In this document: piece after piece, positions 24,467-34,100 of the stretch | Position numbering within the stretch: the stretch's first letter is position 1 | How the letters are laid out: each line of letters starts with the position of its first letter | The notes under the pieces: generated by a model | The model's input: only the letters and a program-made list of their open reading frames with translations | Databases searched by the model: none | What the model was told of the DNA's origin: nothing | Origin: an uncultured Collinsella sp. | Lineage (GTDB): Bacteria > Actinomycetota > Coriobacteriia > Coriobacteriales > Coriobacteriaceae | Reading direction: 5' to 3' | NCBI GenBank assembly: GCA_900551665.1 | Contig: URWW01000007.1 | Location: 1-57,073 of the forward strand | DNA: 57,073 nt | Translations under genes and position numbers: made by a program

Positions 24467-26134
24467 TTAGAACAGACCGGTGATGACGCCGTTGTCATCG
24501 ACGTCGATGTTCTCGGCCGCGGGAACCTTGGGAAGGCCCGGCATCGTGAGCACGTTGCCCGTGAGAGCGACGACGAAGTGGGCGCCGGCGCTCACCTTGA
24601 GCTCGCGTACGGTGATGCGGAAATTCTCGGGGGCACCAAGCGCGCTCGCCTGATCGGAGAAGGAGTACTGGGTCTTGGCGACGCACACCGGCAGGTTGCC
24701 GAAGCCGTTGGCGCGCAGCTCCGCGAGCTGGCGCTTGGCCGCAGGCGCGAAGTCGACGCCGTCGGCATGATAAACCTTGGTGGCAATCGCCTCGAGGGCA
24801 TCTGCTACATCCGTACCGTCCTCATAGGCGAACTTGAACTCGTGGGGCTCCTCGATAAGGCGCATGACCTCATCGGCCAGCTCGAGTGCGCCCTCGCCAC
24901 CCTTGGCCCAGACCTCGGAGAGACGAACGTTCACGCCAACCTTCTCGCACTCGGATGCGATGAGGTCGAGCTCAGCCTCGGTGTCGGTCGGGAATCGGTT
25001 GATCGCGACGACACAGGGCAGACCGAAGACGTTCTGGATGTTCTCGACATGACGGAGCAGGTTGGGCATACCGGCCTTGAGGGCCTCGAGATTCTCGGTA
25101 TTGAGATCGGCCTTGGCAACACCGCCGTTGTACTTCAGGGCGCGGGCGGTAGCGACCACCACGACGGCGCTCGGGCGGATCCCGGTCATGCGGCACTTGA
25201 TGTCGAGGAACTTCTCGGCCCCGAGATCGGCGCCGAAGCCTGCCTCGGTAATGGCGACGTCGCCGAAGCGCATGGCCATCCTCGTGGCCATGACGGAGTT
25301 GCAGCCATGTGCGATGTTGGCGAACGGACCGCCGTGCACAAACGCCGGCGTGTGCTCGAGCGTCTGCACGAGATTGGGTTTGAGCGCGTCCTTCAGCAGG
25401 GCCGCCATGGCGCCCTGGGCCTTGAGCTGGCTGGCGCGAACGGGCTCGCCGTCGTAGGTGTAGCCGACCACGATTTCCCCGAGGCGCTGCTTGAGATCGG
25501 AGATGGAGGTCGACAGGCACAGGATCGCCATGACCTCAGAAGCGACGGTGATGTCGAATCCGTCCTCGCGCGGGACGCCCTGGGCCTTGCCGCCGATGCC
25601 GTCGATGACATGGCGGAGCTGACGGTCGTTCATGTCGACGACGCGCTTCCAAGTGATGCGCTTGACGTCGATGCCGAGCGCGTTTCCCTGCTGGATGTGG
25701 TTGTCCAGCATGGCGGCGAGCAGGTTGTTGGCAGCACCGATGGCATGGAAGTCGCCAGTGAAGTGGAGGTTGATATCCTCCATGGGGATGACCTGGGCGT
25801 ATCCGCCGCCGGCGGCACCGCCCTTGACACCGAAGACCGGGCCGAGCGAGGGCTCGCGCAGCGCGACGGCGCTCTTGACGCCACGGCGACGCAGAGCGTC
25901 GGCCAGACCGATGGTCGTCGTGGTCTTGCCCTCACCCGCGGGCGTGGGGTTGATGGCAGTGACGAGGACGAGCTTGGCCTCGTGGTCGCTCGGCTCGTTG
26001 AGCAGCGAGTAATCCACCTTGGCCTTGTCGAAACCGTAAGGGATCAGATGCTTGGGATCGACACCGGCTGCCTCAGCGACCTGCTGAATCGGCAACGGCG
26101 CAACAGAGTGGGCGATTTCGATATCAGTCGGCAT
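24467..26134 (-). CDS. fhs: Formate-tetrahydrofolate ligase
   Basis: ATP-dependent formylation of tetrahydrofolate, feeding the folate one-carbon pool with FolD. At 555 residues it matches the family length. The P-loop is TPAGEGKTTTTIGLADAL; other blocks are REPSLGPVFGVKGGAAGGGY, MEDINLHFTGDFHAI, VHGGPFANIAHGCNS and EAGFGADLGAEKF. The ATG at 26134 is favoured (AAGGGA 6 bases upstream, usual family start) over an in-frame ATG at 26158 with no site. Together with FolD it suggests formate assimilation or a partial acetogenic folate branch; no other Wood-Ljungdahl genes are seen here. Confidence 0.97.
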   Translation of the reverse strand: MPTDIEIAHSVAPLPIQQVAEAAGVDPKHLIPYGFDKAKVDYSLLNEPSDHEAKLVLVTAINPTPAGEGKTTTTIGLADALRRRGVKSAVALREPSLGPVFGVKGGAAGGGYAQVIPMEDINLHFTGDFHAIGAANNLLAAMLDNHIQQGNALGIDVKRITWKRVVDMNDRQLRHVIDGIGGKAQGVPREDGFDITVASEVMAILCLSTSISDLKQRLGEIVVGYTYDGEPVRASQLKAQGAMAALLKDALKPNLVQTLEHTPAFVHGGPFANIAHGCNSVMATRMAMRFGDVAITEAGFGADLGAEKFLDIKCRMTGIRPSAVVVVATARALKYNGGVAKADLNTENLEALKAGMPNLLRHVENIQNVFGLPCVVAINRFPTDTEAELDLIASECEKVGVNVRLSEVWAKGGEGALELADEVMRLIEEPHEFKFAYEDGTDVADALEAIATKVYHADGVDFAPAAKRQLAELRANGFGNLPVCVAKTQYSFSDQASALGAPENFRITVRELKVSAGAHFVVALTGNVLTMPGLPKVPAAENIDVDDNGVITGLF

Positions 26135-26201
26135 GAAGGGTCCCTTCTCTTCAGTCATGTAACGCGTTCAGGATAGCACGGCCAATCATGCACCACGGGC
26201 T

Positions 26202-27269
26202 TTACAATCCGGGGGCCTCGACTCCCAGATGCTCAAACGCCGCAGGCGTTGCCATACGGCCCTGCGGAGTGCGGACGATCAGGCCGCATTGCAGCAGATA
26301 GGGCTCGTAAACATCCTCGAGCGTGTTGGCGTCCTCACCCGTTGCGCTCGCAAGGGTCGACAGACCGACGGCGCGACCGCGGAACGTCTTGCACAGCGTC
26401 TCGAGGATGCGGATATCCATCCAATCCAAGCCGAGCTCATCGATTTCGAAGAAGCGCATCGCCTCTTGAGCGATACCGAGCTCGATGGACCCCTCACCGC
26501 GAACCTGGGCGTAATCACGCACGCGCTTGAGTAGGCGGTTCGCGAGGCGAGGCGTACCGCGGGAACGCGAGGCGATCTCCTTTGCGGACTCTCGGTCGAT
26601 CGACACACCGAGAATGCTCGAAGAACGGCAGACGATATCGGCCAGGTCCTCGATGCCGTAGTAATCCAAACGATACGAGATGCCGAAACGATCGCGCAGC
26701 GGACCCGTGAGCATACCGGAGCGCGTGGTAGCGCCCACAAGCGTGAAGCGAGGGATATCCAGGCGAATCGATCGGGCAGCGGGCCCTTTGCCGATCACGA
26801 TATCGAGAGAGAAGTCCTCCATCGCCGGGTAGAGGATCTCCTCGACCTGGCGGTTGAGGCGATGGATCTCATCGATGAACAGAACGTCGCCCGGCTGCAA
26901 ATTGGTGAGAATCGCCGCAAGGTCTCCCGTGCGGGCGATGGCGGGCCCCGAGGTGGTCTTGATCTGAGCACCCATCTCGTTTGCAACGACCGCGGCCAGC
27001 GTGGTCTTACCCAAGCCCGGAGGACCTGAGAAGATCACATGATCGAGGCTCTCCCCTCGGCTCTGCGCGGCCTCGATGAGGATGCGCAGGCTTTGCTTGA
27101 TGTGCTCCTGTCCGCAATAGTCCTCAAGGCGCTGCGGACGCAGGCCGCGCTCGACGTCGAGATCGTCGGAGGTAAGTTCCCCCGTCACGAACCGCTCCGT
27201 CTCGCCTCCCGCCGCATGGCGGGACGGCGCATCGCCCCACAGGTCAGTCGACTCGTCTACTTCCCACAT
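26202..27269 (-). CDS. ruvB: Holliday junction branch-migration ATPase RuvB
   Basis: Hexameric AAA+ motor that drives branch migration with RuvA. The 355 residues contain YCGQEHIKQSL, the Walker A FSGPPGLGKTTLAAVVANEM, Walker B DVLFIDEIHRLNR, sensor 1 TLVGATTRSGMLTGPLRDRF, and the C-terminal winged helix with the PQGRMATPAAFEHLG ending. The ATG at 27269 overlaps the ruvA stop (TGATG); a GTG one codon earlier is an alternative. It is the last gene of ruvC-ruvA-ruvB. Confidence 0.97.
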   Translation of the reverse strand: MWEVDESTDLWGDAPSRHAAGGETERFVTGELTSDDLDVERGLRPQRLEDYCGQEHIKQSLRILIEAAQSRGESLDHVIFSGPPGLGKTTLAAVVANEMGAQIKTTSGPAIARTGDLAAILTNLQPGDVLFIDEIHRLNRQVEEILYPAMEDFSLDIVIGKGPAARSIRLDIPRFTLVGATTRSGMLTGPLRDRFGISYRLDYYGIEDLADIVCRSSSILGVSIDRESAKEIASRSRGTPRLANRLLKRVRDYAQVRGEGSIELGIAQEAMRFFEIDELGLDWMDIRILETLCKTFRGRAVGLSTLASATGEDANTLEDVYEPYLLQCGLIVRTPQGRMATPAAFEHLGVEAPGL

Positions 27270-27892
27270 CACGATTCCATTCCCAGCCGCCTGAGCGCCA
27301 GAGCCAATAACTCCTCGACGCGCATATCTTTGCCATCATACCCATCGAGCGCCAACGTGACCTCCGCAGCGGTGAAGCCCATGGAGAGCAGGGCAGCCGT
27401 GGCATCCTCAATCGCCGAAGGAGCCGCGGGCGAGGCGGGGGCAAATGGCAGCGGCGCGGTGGGGGCAGCCGAACCTGCGAGCGAACGATCCTTCTCGAAA
27501 ACACCCTTGAGTTCGAGAATCAGGCGCTGCGCGGTCTTTTTGCCCACGCCCGGCACGGTCGCCATTCCCTTGTCGTCCTCCATCATCACCAGCGTATACA
27601 GCTCGGGCACCGTAAATGAGGACAGAATCGCGAGGGCGAGCTTGGCGCCCACGCCGCTAACCGAGACCAACTTGTCGAACATCGTGCGCTCGTCCTTTGT
27701 GGCGAACCCGAACAGGGTGCACGAATCCTCACGCACGACCATGCGCGTGTACAGGCGCGTGGGCGAGCCGACCTGCGCGAGGCTCGAGGCGGTGGTTGCA
27801 GAGATGCCGAGTTCGAAGCCTATGCCGTTCACATCGATGACGGCCGTTCCCGCAGTCGCCTCGACGAGCGTGCCATTCAATATCGAGATCAT
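27269..27892 (-). CDS. ruvA: Holliday junction DNA-binding protein RuvA
   Basis: Tetrameric protein that binds four-way junctions and recruits RuvB. It starts MISILNGTLVEATAGTAVID (OB-fold), followed by tandem helix-hairpin-helix motifs (LVSVSGVGAKLALAIL; MATVPGVGKKTAQRLILELK) and a C-terminal RuvB-binding domain (AALLSMGFTAAEVTLAL) after an Ala/Pro linker. 207 residues, normal length. The start ATG overlaps the ruvC stop by 4 bases (ATGA), so it is translationally coupled. An upstream extension of the frame is within ruvC and is not used. Confidence 0.97.
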   Translation of the reverse strand: MISILNGTLVEATAGTAVIDVNGIGFELGISATTASSLAQVGSPTRLYTRMVVREDSCTLFGFATKDERTMFDKLVSVSGVGAKLALAILSSFTVPELYTLVMMEDDKGMATVPGVGKKTAQRLILELKGVFEKDRSLAGSAAPTAPLPFAPASPAAPSAIEDATAALLSMGFTAAEVTLALDGYDGKDMRVEELLALALRRLGMES

Positions 27893-28413
27893 GCGTAGGG
27901 GTTTCCCTTCTCTTGCGTGTAGGCACCACCGCTCAATTCCCGCGTCCGATGCAGGTGCGCATGGCACACCGCGCACGCCAACGCGTCCGCGGCATGGTCG
28001 GGCTTTGGGTCGTGATCGAGATGGAGCAACGTGCGTACCATATAGGTGACCTGCGCCTTATCCGCGGCGCCCGTGCCAACAACTGCCTGCTTGATCTGCA
28101 TGGGGGTGTACTCCCCCACTTCGACCCCGCACAGGGAGCACGCGACGAGGGCGGCGCCGCGGGCATGGGCGGTGGGTATGGCGGAACGAACATTCGCGCC
28201 GAAATAGATGCCCTCCACAGCCGCCTCCTGCGGGCGATAGCGGTCGACCACTGCGGTGAGCTCGTCGGCGATGCGCCGCAAGCGCGCCGCCAAGTCAGAG
28301 CCGGACGAGGTCTCTATGCAACCGTATGCACGGCAGCGCACCTCGCCGCGACGCTCCTCGACGATGCCCCACCCGGTGTTAGCCAAACCCGGGTCGATCC
28401 CCAATATGACCAA
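27889..28413 (-). CDS. ruvC: Crossover junction endodeoxyribonuclease RuvC
   Basis: Resolves Holliday junctions by paired nicking. The 174 residues open with VILGIDPGLANTGWGIVEE (first catalytic Asp in GIDPG), have VEGIYFGANVRSA with the second acidic residue, and end with KPDHAADALACAVCHAH (the D-x-A-D-A metal-binding aspartates). The start appears to be TTG at 28413, with AAGGAG about 6 bases before it; no ATG fits. It is the first gene of ruvCAB and lies directly under an SOS box. Confidence 0.95.
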   Translation of the reverse strand: MVILGIDPGLANTGWGIVEERRGEVRCRAYGCIETSSGSDLAARLRRIADELTAVVDRYRPQEAAVEGIYFGANVRSAIPTAHARGAALVACSLCGVEVGEYTPMQIKQAVVGTGAADKAQVTYMVRTLLHLDHDPKPDHAADALACAVCHAHLHRTRELSGGAYTQEKGNPYA

Positions 28414-28431
28414 TCCGTCTCCTTGATATCT

Positions 28432-28445
28432 CGAACGTTTGTTCT
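28432..28445 (-). promoter_or_regulatory. LexA (SOS) box upstream of ruvCAB
   Basis: CGAACGTTTGTTCT matches the Gram-positive/actinobacterial SOS consensus CGAAC-N4-GTTCG in all but the last base. It lies 18 bases before the ruvC start and directly next to a -10 element, where a bound repressor would block transcription. Confidence 0.9.
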
Positions 28446-28451
28446 ACTATA
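28446..28451 (-). promoter_or_regulatory. -10 element of ruvCAB
   Basis: TATAGT on the minus strand, abutting the SOS box. No good -35 is seen 17 bases upstream. Confidence 0.6.
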
Positions 28452-28481
28452 CCATGCATGAGGACGAGAGGAGAGGCGATT

Positions 28482-30479
28482 TTAGTTCAGGGAGAAGAAG
28501 CCCGCGCGCACAGAAGCGCCAGCGTCGCCGTCCTGCGACCCGAGCCCGAACGCCTCGGGTCCAAGCCCCTCGGAGGCCATCCGCCCCAGCGCTTCCCGGA
28601 CGGACTGCTCGGCATCCTTGAGCTGCTCGCCCATACGCTCGAGCCCTTCCTCGCCCATGAGCTCGCGGCGCTGTTCCGGCGTGATGCCGAGCAAGTCGGC
28701 CAGCATGTCCATGATCTCGCCCCGGGCGCGTTCGGCGCGAGCGGCACCGCGCTTCTCGAGGCGGTGGAACTCCGCATCGGCCAAATCAGCCGCACGAAGC
28801 CGCTCCTGCCCATGCCTGCCCATGTCCGACCAGCCGAGCATCGACGGCCAGGCGCGCTCCACAAATGAGCGGGACGACACGATCGGGCACGATGGCAGAA
28901 GGCGCCGCGACGCCTCTCCCGACCGAACGATCATCAGGATGAGGGCCGCCGACTCCGGATCGCTTGCGAACAGCGGCAGATCGTCCAGGACGGTATTGCG
29001 GTCGACATGCGCCTCGAGCGCGCCGTCGATCTGAGAGGGGTCGAGCGCGAGCAGCGAGGACAGCGCTCGATCGGCGATATCGCCGTCGGCGCCGAGCTGG
29101 CACACCGCATCCCGCAGGACGGTGGCCATATCGCCGGCGACGGCGTTGAGACCGAGCAGCTCCTCGGGAAGGACCGCTGAAGTGCGATTCCGCGCGCGGG
29201 CAAGCCACTCCAACGACGTCAGGTACACATCGCCGAAGGGCGCGAGCGTCGCCACATTCGCGCGCGCGCCGACCCGCGGGCGCAACGCGTAATCAGTCTT
29301 GGTGAGGGCGCTGAGTGGCATCGCATGCTCGAATTGGGCGACATCCTCCATCATCAGAGCGTCGACGCGCGCCTGTGCGCTTGGGACGGAGATGCCGGGG
29401 TTGCCGGGCTCATCGCCATCCAACAACGGGCGAATATCGGGGGCGACGCGCTCGACCATGCGAATATGAAGACGAGAGGCCACCTCCCTCGCAAGGCGGG
29501 AGCGCAAGGCATGGAACTCCTGGGCGGTACCATCGGGTGCCCCATCATGCTCGACATGTAGCGCGATGACGGACCGAGACCCCAGGGCATCGACGGCCAG
29601 ACATGCAAGCAGGCTACTCGCCAGGCCACCGTCCAAGGCGACGAGCACGCGCCCGGCGCCCTGCGCTGCGACCGAATCCCGCAGATGCAGGCGCAAGCCG
29701 TTCCACATCCAGGCGCCGCGATCGAAGCGCGGGATCTTGCGATCCTCAACCGCCTCGCAGGGCACCCCGCGCACCACGTCCTGTACCAGCAGGGACTCCT
29801 CGAAACACGGTGCAAGGGCGACGACACGTCCCCCGTCGTCCAGCACATAGGAACCACCCGTGTAGACTGCATCGTCATAACCGCCGACGGGGGCCATGCA
29901 CGCCATCCAAATCCCGGCACGCGCGACCCGCTCCGTCATCTGGCCCGCAGGAAGCGAGGCGGCCGCCGCAGAATCGCAATCCGTCACATCCAAACCGTTG
30001 ACGGGGAAATGCAACAGCAGGTCGCAACCGCCGGGAAGGGACGCAAGATCGCGCTGGGCGTCGAACGTCACCGCGATGCGCGTGCCCGCGATGTCGAACA
30101 CCGGCGGAGACCACGGTGAGACGGGAACGCCCTCCTGATGCCTGATCATGGTCAGGCGCAGTGGCACCACACGTCCGCGGCGCAGCAAAAACGCCTCGAA
30201 CAGCTGGCCGACCTCCAAGGAGAGCACGGCGGGGACGATGCACGCCACACCGGCCGCATCGCAGGCCGCCGCGAGCCGATCGAGGGCCCTCAGCAGGTCA
30301 TGTTCGTAGTTCGGGTAGTCGACCAGGGCCCCCGGCGTGACGCCGCACATCAGGGGCGCGGGCACGCACAAAAGGTCGGCCCCGGCATCTTGTGCCAGGC
30401 GCACCTGCTGCTCGACTCGAGAGCAGATGCCGTCGAAATCTCCAAGGCGGGCGCCGATCTGGGCCAGGGCGATTTTCAT
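28482..30479 (-). CDS. NadE-like protein with degenerate active sites
   Basis: A 665-residue protein with the layout of glutamine-dependent NAD synthetase. Residues 1-250 are nitrilase-like (MKIALAQIGARLGDFDGIC, LLCVPAPLMCGVTPGALVDY), and about 280-510 resemble the ATP-pyrophosphatase synthetase domain (RVLVALDGGLASSLLACLAV). Key residues differ: the nitrilase Cys region reads IAVTFDAQRDLAS with no Cys, the Lys region reads PLRLTMIRHQEG, and the synthetase SGGxDS loop reads DGGLAS. The C-terminal 130 residues are a charged helical extension (AEFHRLEKRGAARAERARGE). It may be a non-catalytic or repurposed paralogue. The ATG at 30479 has only a distant AAAGG. A terminator separates it from the upstream superoxide reductase gene. 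Confidence 0.75.
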   Translation of the reverse strand: MKIALAQIGARLGDFDGICSRVEQQVRLAQDAGADLLCVPAPLMCGVTPGALVDYPNYEHDLLRALDRLAAACDAAGVACIVPAVLSLEVGQLFEAFLLRRGRVVPLRLTMIRHQEGVPVSPWSPPVFDIAGTRIAVTFDAQRDLASLPGGCDLLLHFPVNGLDVTDCDSAAAASLPAGQMTERVARAGIWMACMAPVGGYDDAVYTGGSYVLDDGGRVVALAPCFEESLLVQDVVRGVPCEAVEDRKIPRFDRGAWMWNGLRLHLRDSVAAQGAGRVLVALDGGLASSLLACLAVDALGSRSVIALHVEHDGAPDGTAQEFHALRSRLAREVASRLHIRMVERVAPDIRPLLDGDEPGNPGISVPSAQARVDALMMEDVAQFEHAMPLSALTKTDYALRPRVGARANVATLAPFGDVYLTSLEWLARARNRTSAVLPEELLGLNAVAGDMATVLRDAVCQLGADGDIADRALSSLLALDPSQIDGALEAHVDRNTVLDDLPLFASDPESAALILMIVRSGEASRRLLPSCPIVSSRSFVERAWPSMLGWSDMGRHGQERLRAADLADAEFHRLEKRGAARAERARGEIMDMLADLLGITPEQRRELMGEEGLERMGEQLKDAEQSVREALGRMASEGLGPEAFGLGSQDGDAGASVRAGFFSLN

Positions 30480-30550
30480 CGGTGGGGTCAACCTTTCTTG
30501 CTCACATTGCACCATGCAACAGCCATCACGTCGGGAGATGATGCAAATAA

Positions 30551-30586
30551 CGGGTGGCGAGGAGCCGTTACGCCCCTCGCCACCCG
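30551..30586 (-). terminator. Terminator of the superoxide reductase gene
   Basis: A 12-bp perfect stem CGGGTGGCGAGG/CCTCGCCACCCG (30551-30562, 30575-30586), followed on the minus strand by TTATTTGC. Confidence 0.85.
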
Positions 30587-30638
30587 CGTAGATACGTTCG
30601 CACCACAAGGCACGGGCCGCACGGCCCCTGGCGGAATC

Positions 30639-31004
30639 TTAGAACTCCGCCTTCCACAGGCCATGGAGGTTGCAGTAAGCGTAGACGATGCCGGTCTTGA
30701 CGCCTCCCGCGAAGAACGTGGTCGGGGCCTGGCCGGGCTTGAGGTAATGGATCTCCAAACGGCCGGCGGCCTCGAGCGCGATCCACTCGATGTAGTGCGC
30801 GTCCTCCATGGGATGCTCGACCTCGCCCACAGTCACGTTCAAGACGTGGCCCTCGCGCTGGAGCTCGACGACGGGAACGTGCTTCTCGACGGCGGCGTCG
30901 ACGGAGTTGGCGGCAACCTCGGTGTAGCCGGCCGGGACGAACATGTCGGCGTCGACAGCGGCGAGGAACTTGCCCGTCTCGTCATTCTTGAAAAACGTAG
31001 CCAT
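30639..31004 (-). CDS. Superoxide reductase (desulfoferrodoxin family)
   Basis: Non-haem iron enzyme that reduces superoxide to hydrogen peroxide in anaerobes. The 121 residues contain the iron ligands of the catalytic domain: EKHVPVVE (Glu-Lys-His), EHPMEDAHYIEWI (two His) and YCNLHGLWK (Cys and His). The N-terminal part (MATFFKNDETGKFLAAVDAD) has no cysteines, so the rubredoxin-like desulforedoxin iron site is absent, as in single-iron (neelaredoxin-like) forms. The ATG at 31004 has AAAGGA upstream. It is monocistronic, with a strong terminator. It fits an oxygen-sensitive anaerobe. Confidence 0.92.
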   Translation of the reverse strand: MATFFKNDETGKFLAAVDADMFVPAGYTEVAANSVDAAVEKHVPVVELQREGHVLNVTVGEVEHPMEDAHYIEWIALEAAGRLEIHYLKPGQAPTTFFAGGVKTGIVYAYCNLHGLWKAEF

Positions 31005-31061
31005 ATGTATCAATCCTTTCAGACTTCGCTGCAGATGCAACTATTTCCTAGTATGCCCGAA

Positions 31062-31093
31062 TGGACGCGCATCTTACACGAGACGCGCGTCCA
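31062..31093 (-). terminator. Possible terminator of dnaE
   Basis: A 9-bp stem TGGACGCGC/GCGCGTCCA (31062-31070, 31085-31093) about 34 bases after the dnaE stop. The following tract is only weakly T-rich. Confidence 0.4.
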
Positions 31094-31126
31094 CGGCACA
31101 CATTCCCCGACCTCGGACCGGCCGGG

Positions 31127-34100
31127 CTAGATCACCGTCACGCGACCCTTATTGCCCACAATGCCCTTGACCTCGGCGATCAGCGGGATCGAACGGGCGT
31201 TGACGCGTGTGGGGATCTCGGCGCGCATGGTCTGGCCATCCGCCTGCTCGATGAACAGCTCCACGCGGTCACCACCGGGGTTGGTGTTCAGGACCGTCGC
31301 CAAACGCGCCATGTTGGACTGAGAGAAGCGCGAGCTCGGGACCATAATCTCGAAGACCTTGGGGCGATTGCTCTCCTCGCTCAGCACGAGCGGCTCGATT
31401 TCCTGGGCGATGATCTGGTCGCCGCGGTCGGAACGCTCGAGCTTGCCCTTGACACGGATGAAGGCATCGGAGAGCTGCGCGCCCGTCTCGGGGTCGACCT
31501 CGCCGTACAGGTAGCCCTCGCACTGCTTGTACGTCTTGGGGAACACGACGACCGTCGCCTCGCCTTCCATGTCCTCGAGCTGCACGATGGCCATGGGGTC
31601 GCCGTTCTTGGTGACGCGCTTGCCGACGCCCGAGACCATGCCGGCCCACCAATAGGGCTTGCCCTCGGGAATCTCCTGGTTCACCGCGTTACCGGTGGGA
31701 CCCATGGTCTCGAAGCCGGTGTCGATCTGGGACAGCGTGAACTCACGGGCCTTGGCAAGTGCGTACTCATACGGGCGCAGGGGGTGATCGGAGACGTAGA
31801 TGCCCAGCACCTCCTTCTCGAAGGAGAGCTTCATATGTCGATCCCACTCCTGCCCGTCGGGCTCGGGAACGATGACCTCGAAACCGGACCCCTCGACATC
31901 GCCGAACACGTCGAACAGCGAGGTCTGGCCGGCGGCGCGGTCCTTTTGACGCTTCACCGCGGCATCGATGATGTTCTCGGGATTGTCGCGGTCGACGAAG
32001 TGCATGAGCTGACGACGCGGATAGCCCGTCGAGTCGAAGGCCCCGCCCTTGATGAGTGCCTCGATGACGCGACGGTTGGCCTGGCTCGAATCCACGCGCT
32101 CGACGAAGTCGTGCAGGTTCTTGAAGGGGCCGCCCTTCTCGCGCTCCTCGATGATCGCCTGGGTCACGCCCTCGCCCACGCCGCGGATGCCGGCCAGGCC
32201 GAAACGCACGCCCTCCGAAGTCGCCGTGAACTCGGTGCCGGACTCGTTGATATCCGGAGGCAGGACGGCGATGCCGTCGTGACGGCAAGCGGAGACGTAG
32301 TGCACGATCTTGTCGGTCTTGCCCGTGTAGGAGGTAAGCACGGCCGCCATGTACTCGTTGGGATAATGGGCCTTGAGCCAGGCGGTCTGCATGACCAGGA
32401 TCGCATAGCCGGCGGAGTGGGACTTGTTGAACGCGTAGGATGCGAACTCGAGAACGTCGTCCCAGATCTTCTGGGCGACCGAGCGCTTATAGCCGTTCTT
32501 CTCCGCTCCGTTCATCCAGTGGTCGTAGATCGTCTCATCCTCACCGTCAGACCACTTGAAGACCTGGTCGGTGAGCATCTTGATCTTCTTCTTGGCCACG
32601 GGCTTACGGATGCGCGAGTCCGACTCGCCCTTGGAGAAGCCGCACATCTCGACCGAGATGAGCATAACCTGCTCCTGGTAGACCATGGTGCCGTAGGTCT
32701 CGCCCAGGATGCCGTCGAGGCGCGGGTCGTAGGAGACCGCGGGCTCCTTGCCGTTCATGCGGTTGATGTAGCTCGTGACCATGCCGGCGCCCAAGGGGCC
32801 CGGGCGGTACAGGGCGATCAGAGCGACGACGTGCTTGTACTCGGTGGGCTTCATGTTCTTGATCGTGGCCGTCATGCCGGCAGACTCGACCTGGAACACG
32901 CCGGCGGTGCGGCCGGAGCTCATGAGCTCGAAGATCTTGGGGTCGTCGAAGGGGATGGCGTCGACGTCGATATCGATGCCGAAGCTCTTCTTGATGTTGG
33001 CCTTGGCCTTGGAGATGACCGTGAGGGTGCGCAGGCCCAGGAAGTCCATCTTGAGCAGGCCCATGTCGGCGACCGTGTGGCCTTCGTACTGGGTGATCTC
33101 GACGCCGCCCTTGGTATCGAGCTTGGTGGGCACGTGCTCGTTGACCGCGTCGCGGCAGATCAGAACGGCGCAGGCGTGCACGCCCTCGCCGCGCGTGAGG
33201 CCCTCGATGGACAGCGCCGTGTCGATGATGCGGCGGGCGTCCTCGTCCTTTTGATACGCCTCGACGAAATCGGGGCTGTACAGGTCCTCCTTGCCCGGCT
33301 GCTTCTCGAGCACCTGCTTGAGCTTCACGCCCGGGTCGGCGGAGACCATCTTGGAGAGGCGCTGGCCCATGTAGACGGGATAGTCCAACACGCGGGCAGC
33401 GTCGTTGATGGCCTGCTTGGCCTTGATGGTGGAGTAGGTGATGACGTGGGTGACCTTCTCGGGGCCATAGAGCTGTCGAACATGCTCGATGACCTCGAGG
33501 CGCCGCTCATCGTCGAAGTCCATATCGATATCGGGCATCTCGGTACGTTCGGGAGAGAGGAACCTCTCGAACATGAGGCCGTTCGATAGCGGGTCGAAGG
33601 TGGTGATGTCCATGGCGTAGGCGACCAAGGCGCCCGCAGCCGAGCCACGGCCCGGGCCGACGCCGATGCCGTTTTGCTTGGCCCAGCGGACGTACTCAGC
33701 GACGATGAGGAAGTATGCGGCGAAGCCCTTGTCGCAGATGACCTTGTACTCGAACTCGAAACGCTCGCGGATGTCGACGCCGCCGATCTCGCGCCCGTCC
33801 CAATCGTCGCCGTAGCGCTTGGCGAGGCCTTCCTCGCACTCGCGACGGAACTGGCTCTCATGGGTCTCGCCCGGGTCGAGCAGAGGATAGTTCGGCAGGA
33901 TGATGCTGTCCCAGTCGAGCTCGACGTTGCACTTCTCGGCGATCTCGACGGTGTTGTCGCAGGCCTCGGGGCAATACGGGAACAGCGCCCGCATCTCCTC
34001 CTCGGTCTTCATGTAGAACTCCGAACCCTCCATGCGGATGCGGTTCGGGTCGTCGATCTTCGAGTTCGTACCGATGCACATGACGACGTCCTGGACCGGC

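Noticed and set aside
31061..33589. Long plus-strand open frame opposite dnaE
   Set aside because: dnaE is certain on the minus strand; this frame's protein is His/Leu/Val/Asp-rich low-complexity with no ribosome-binding site.
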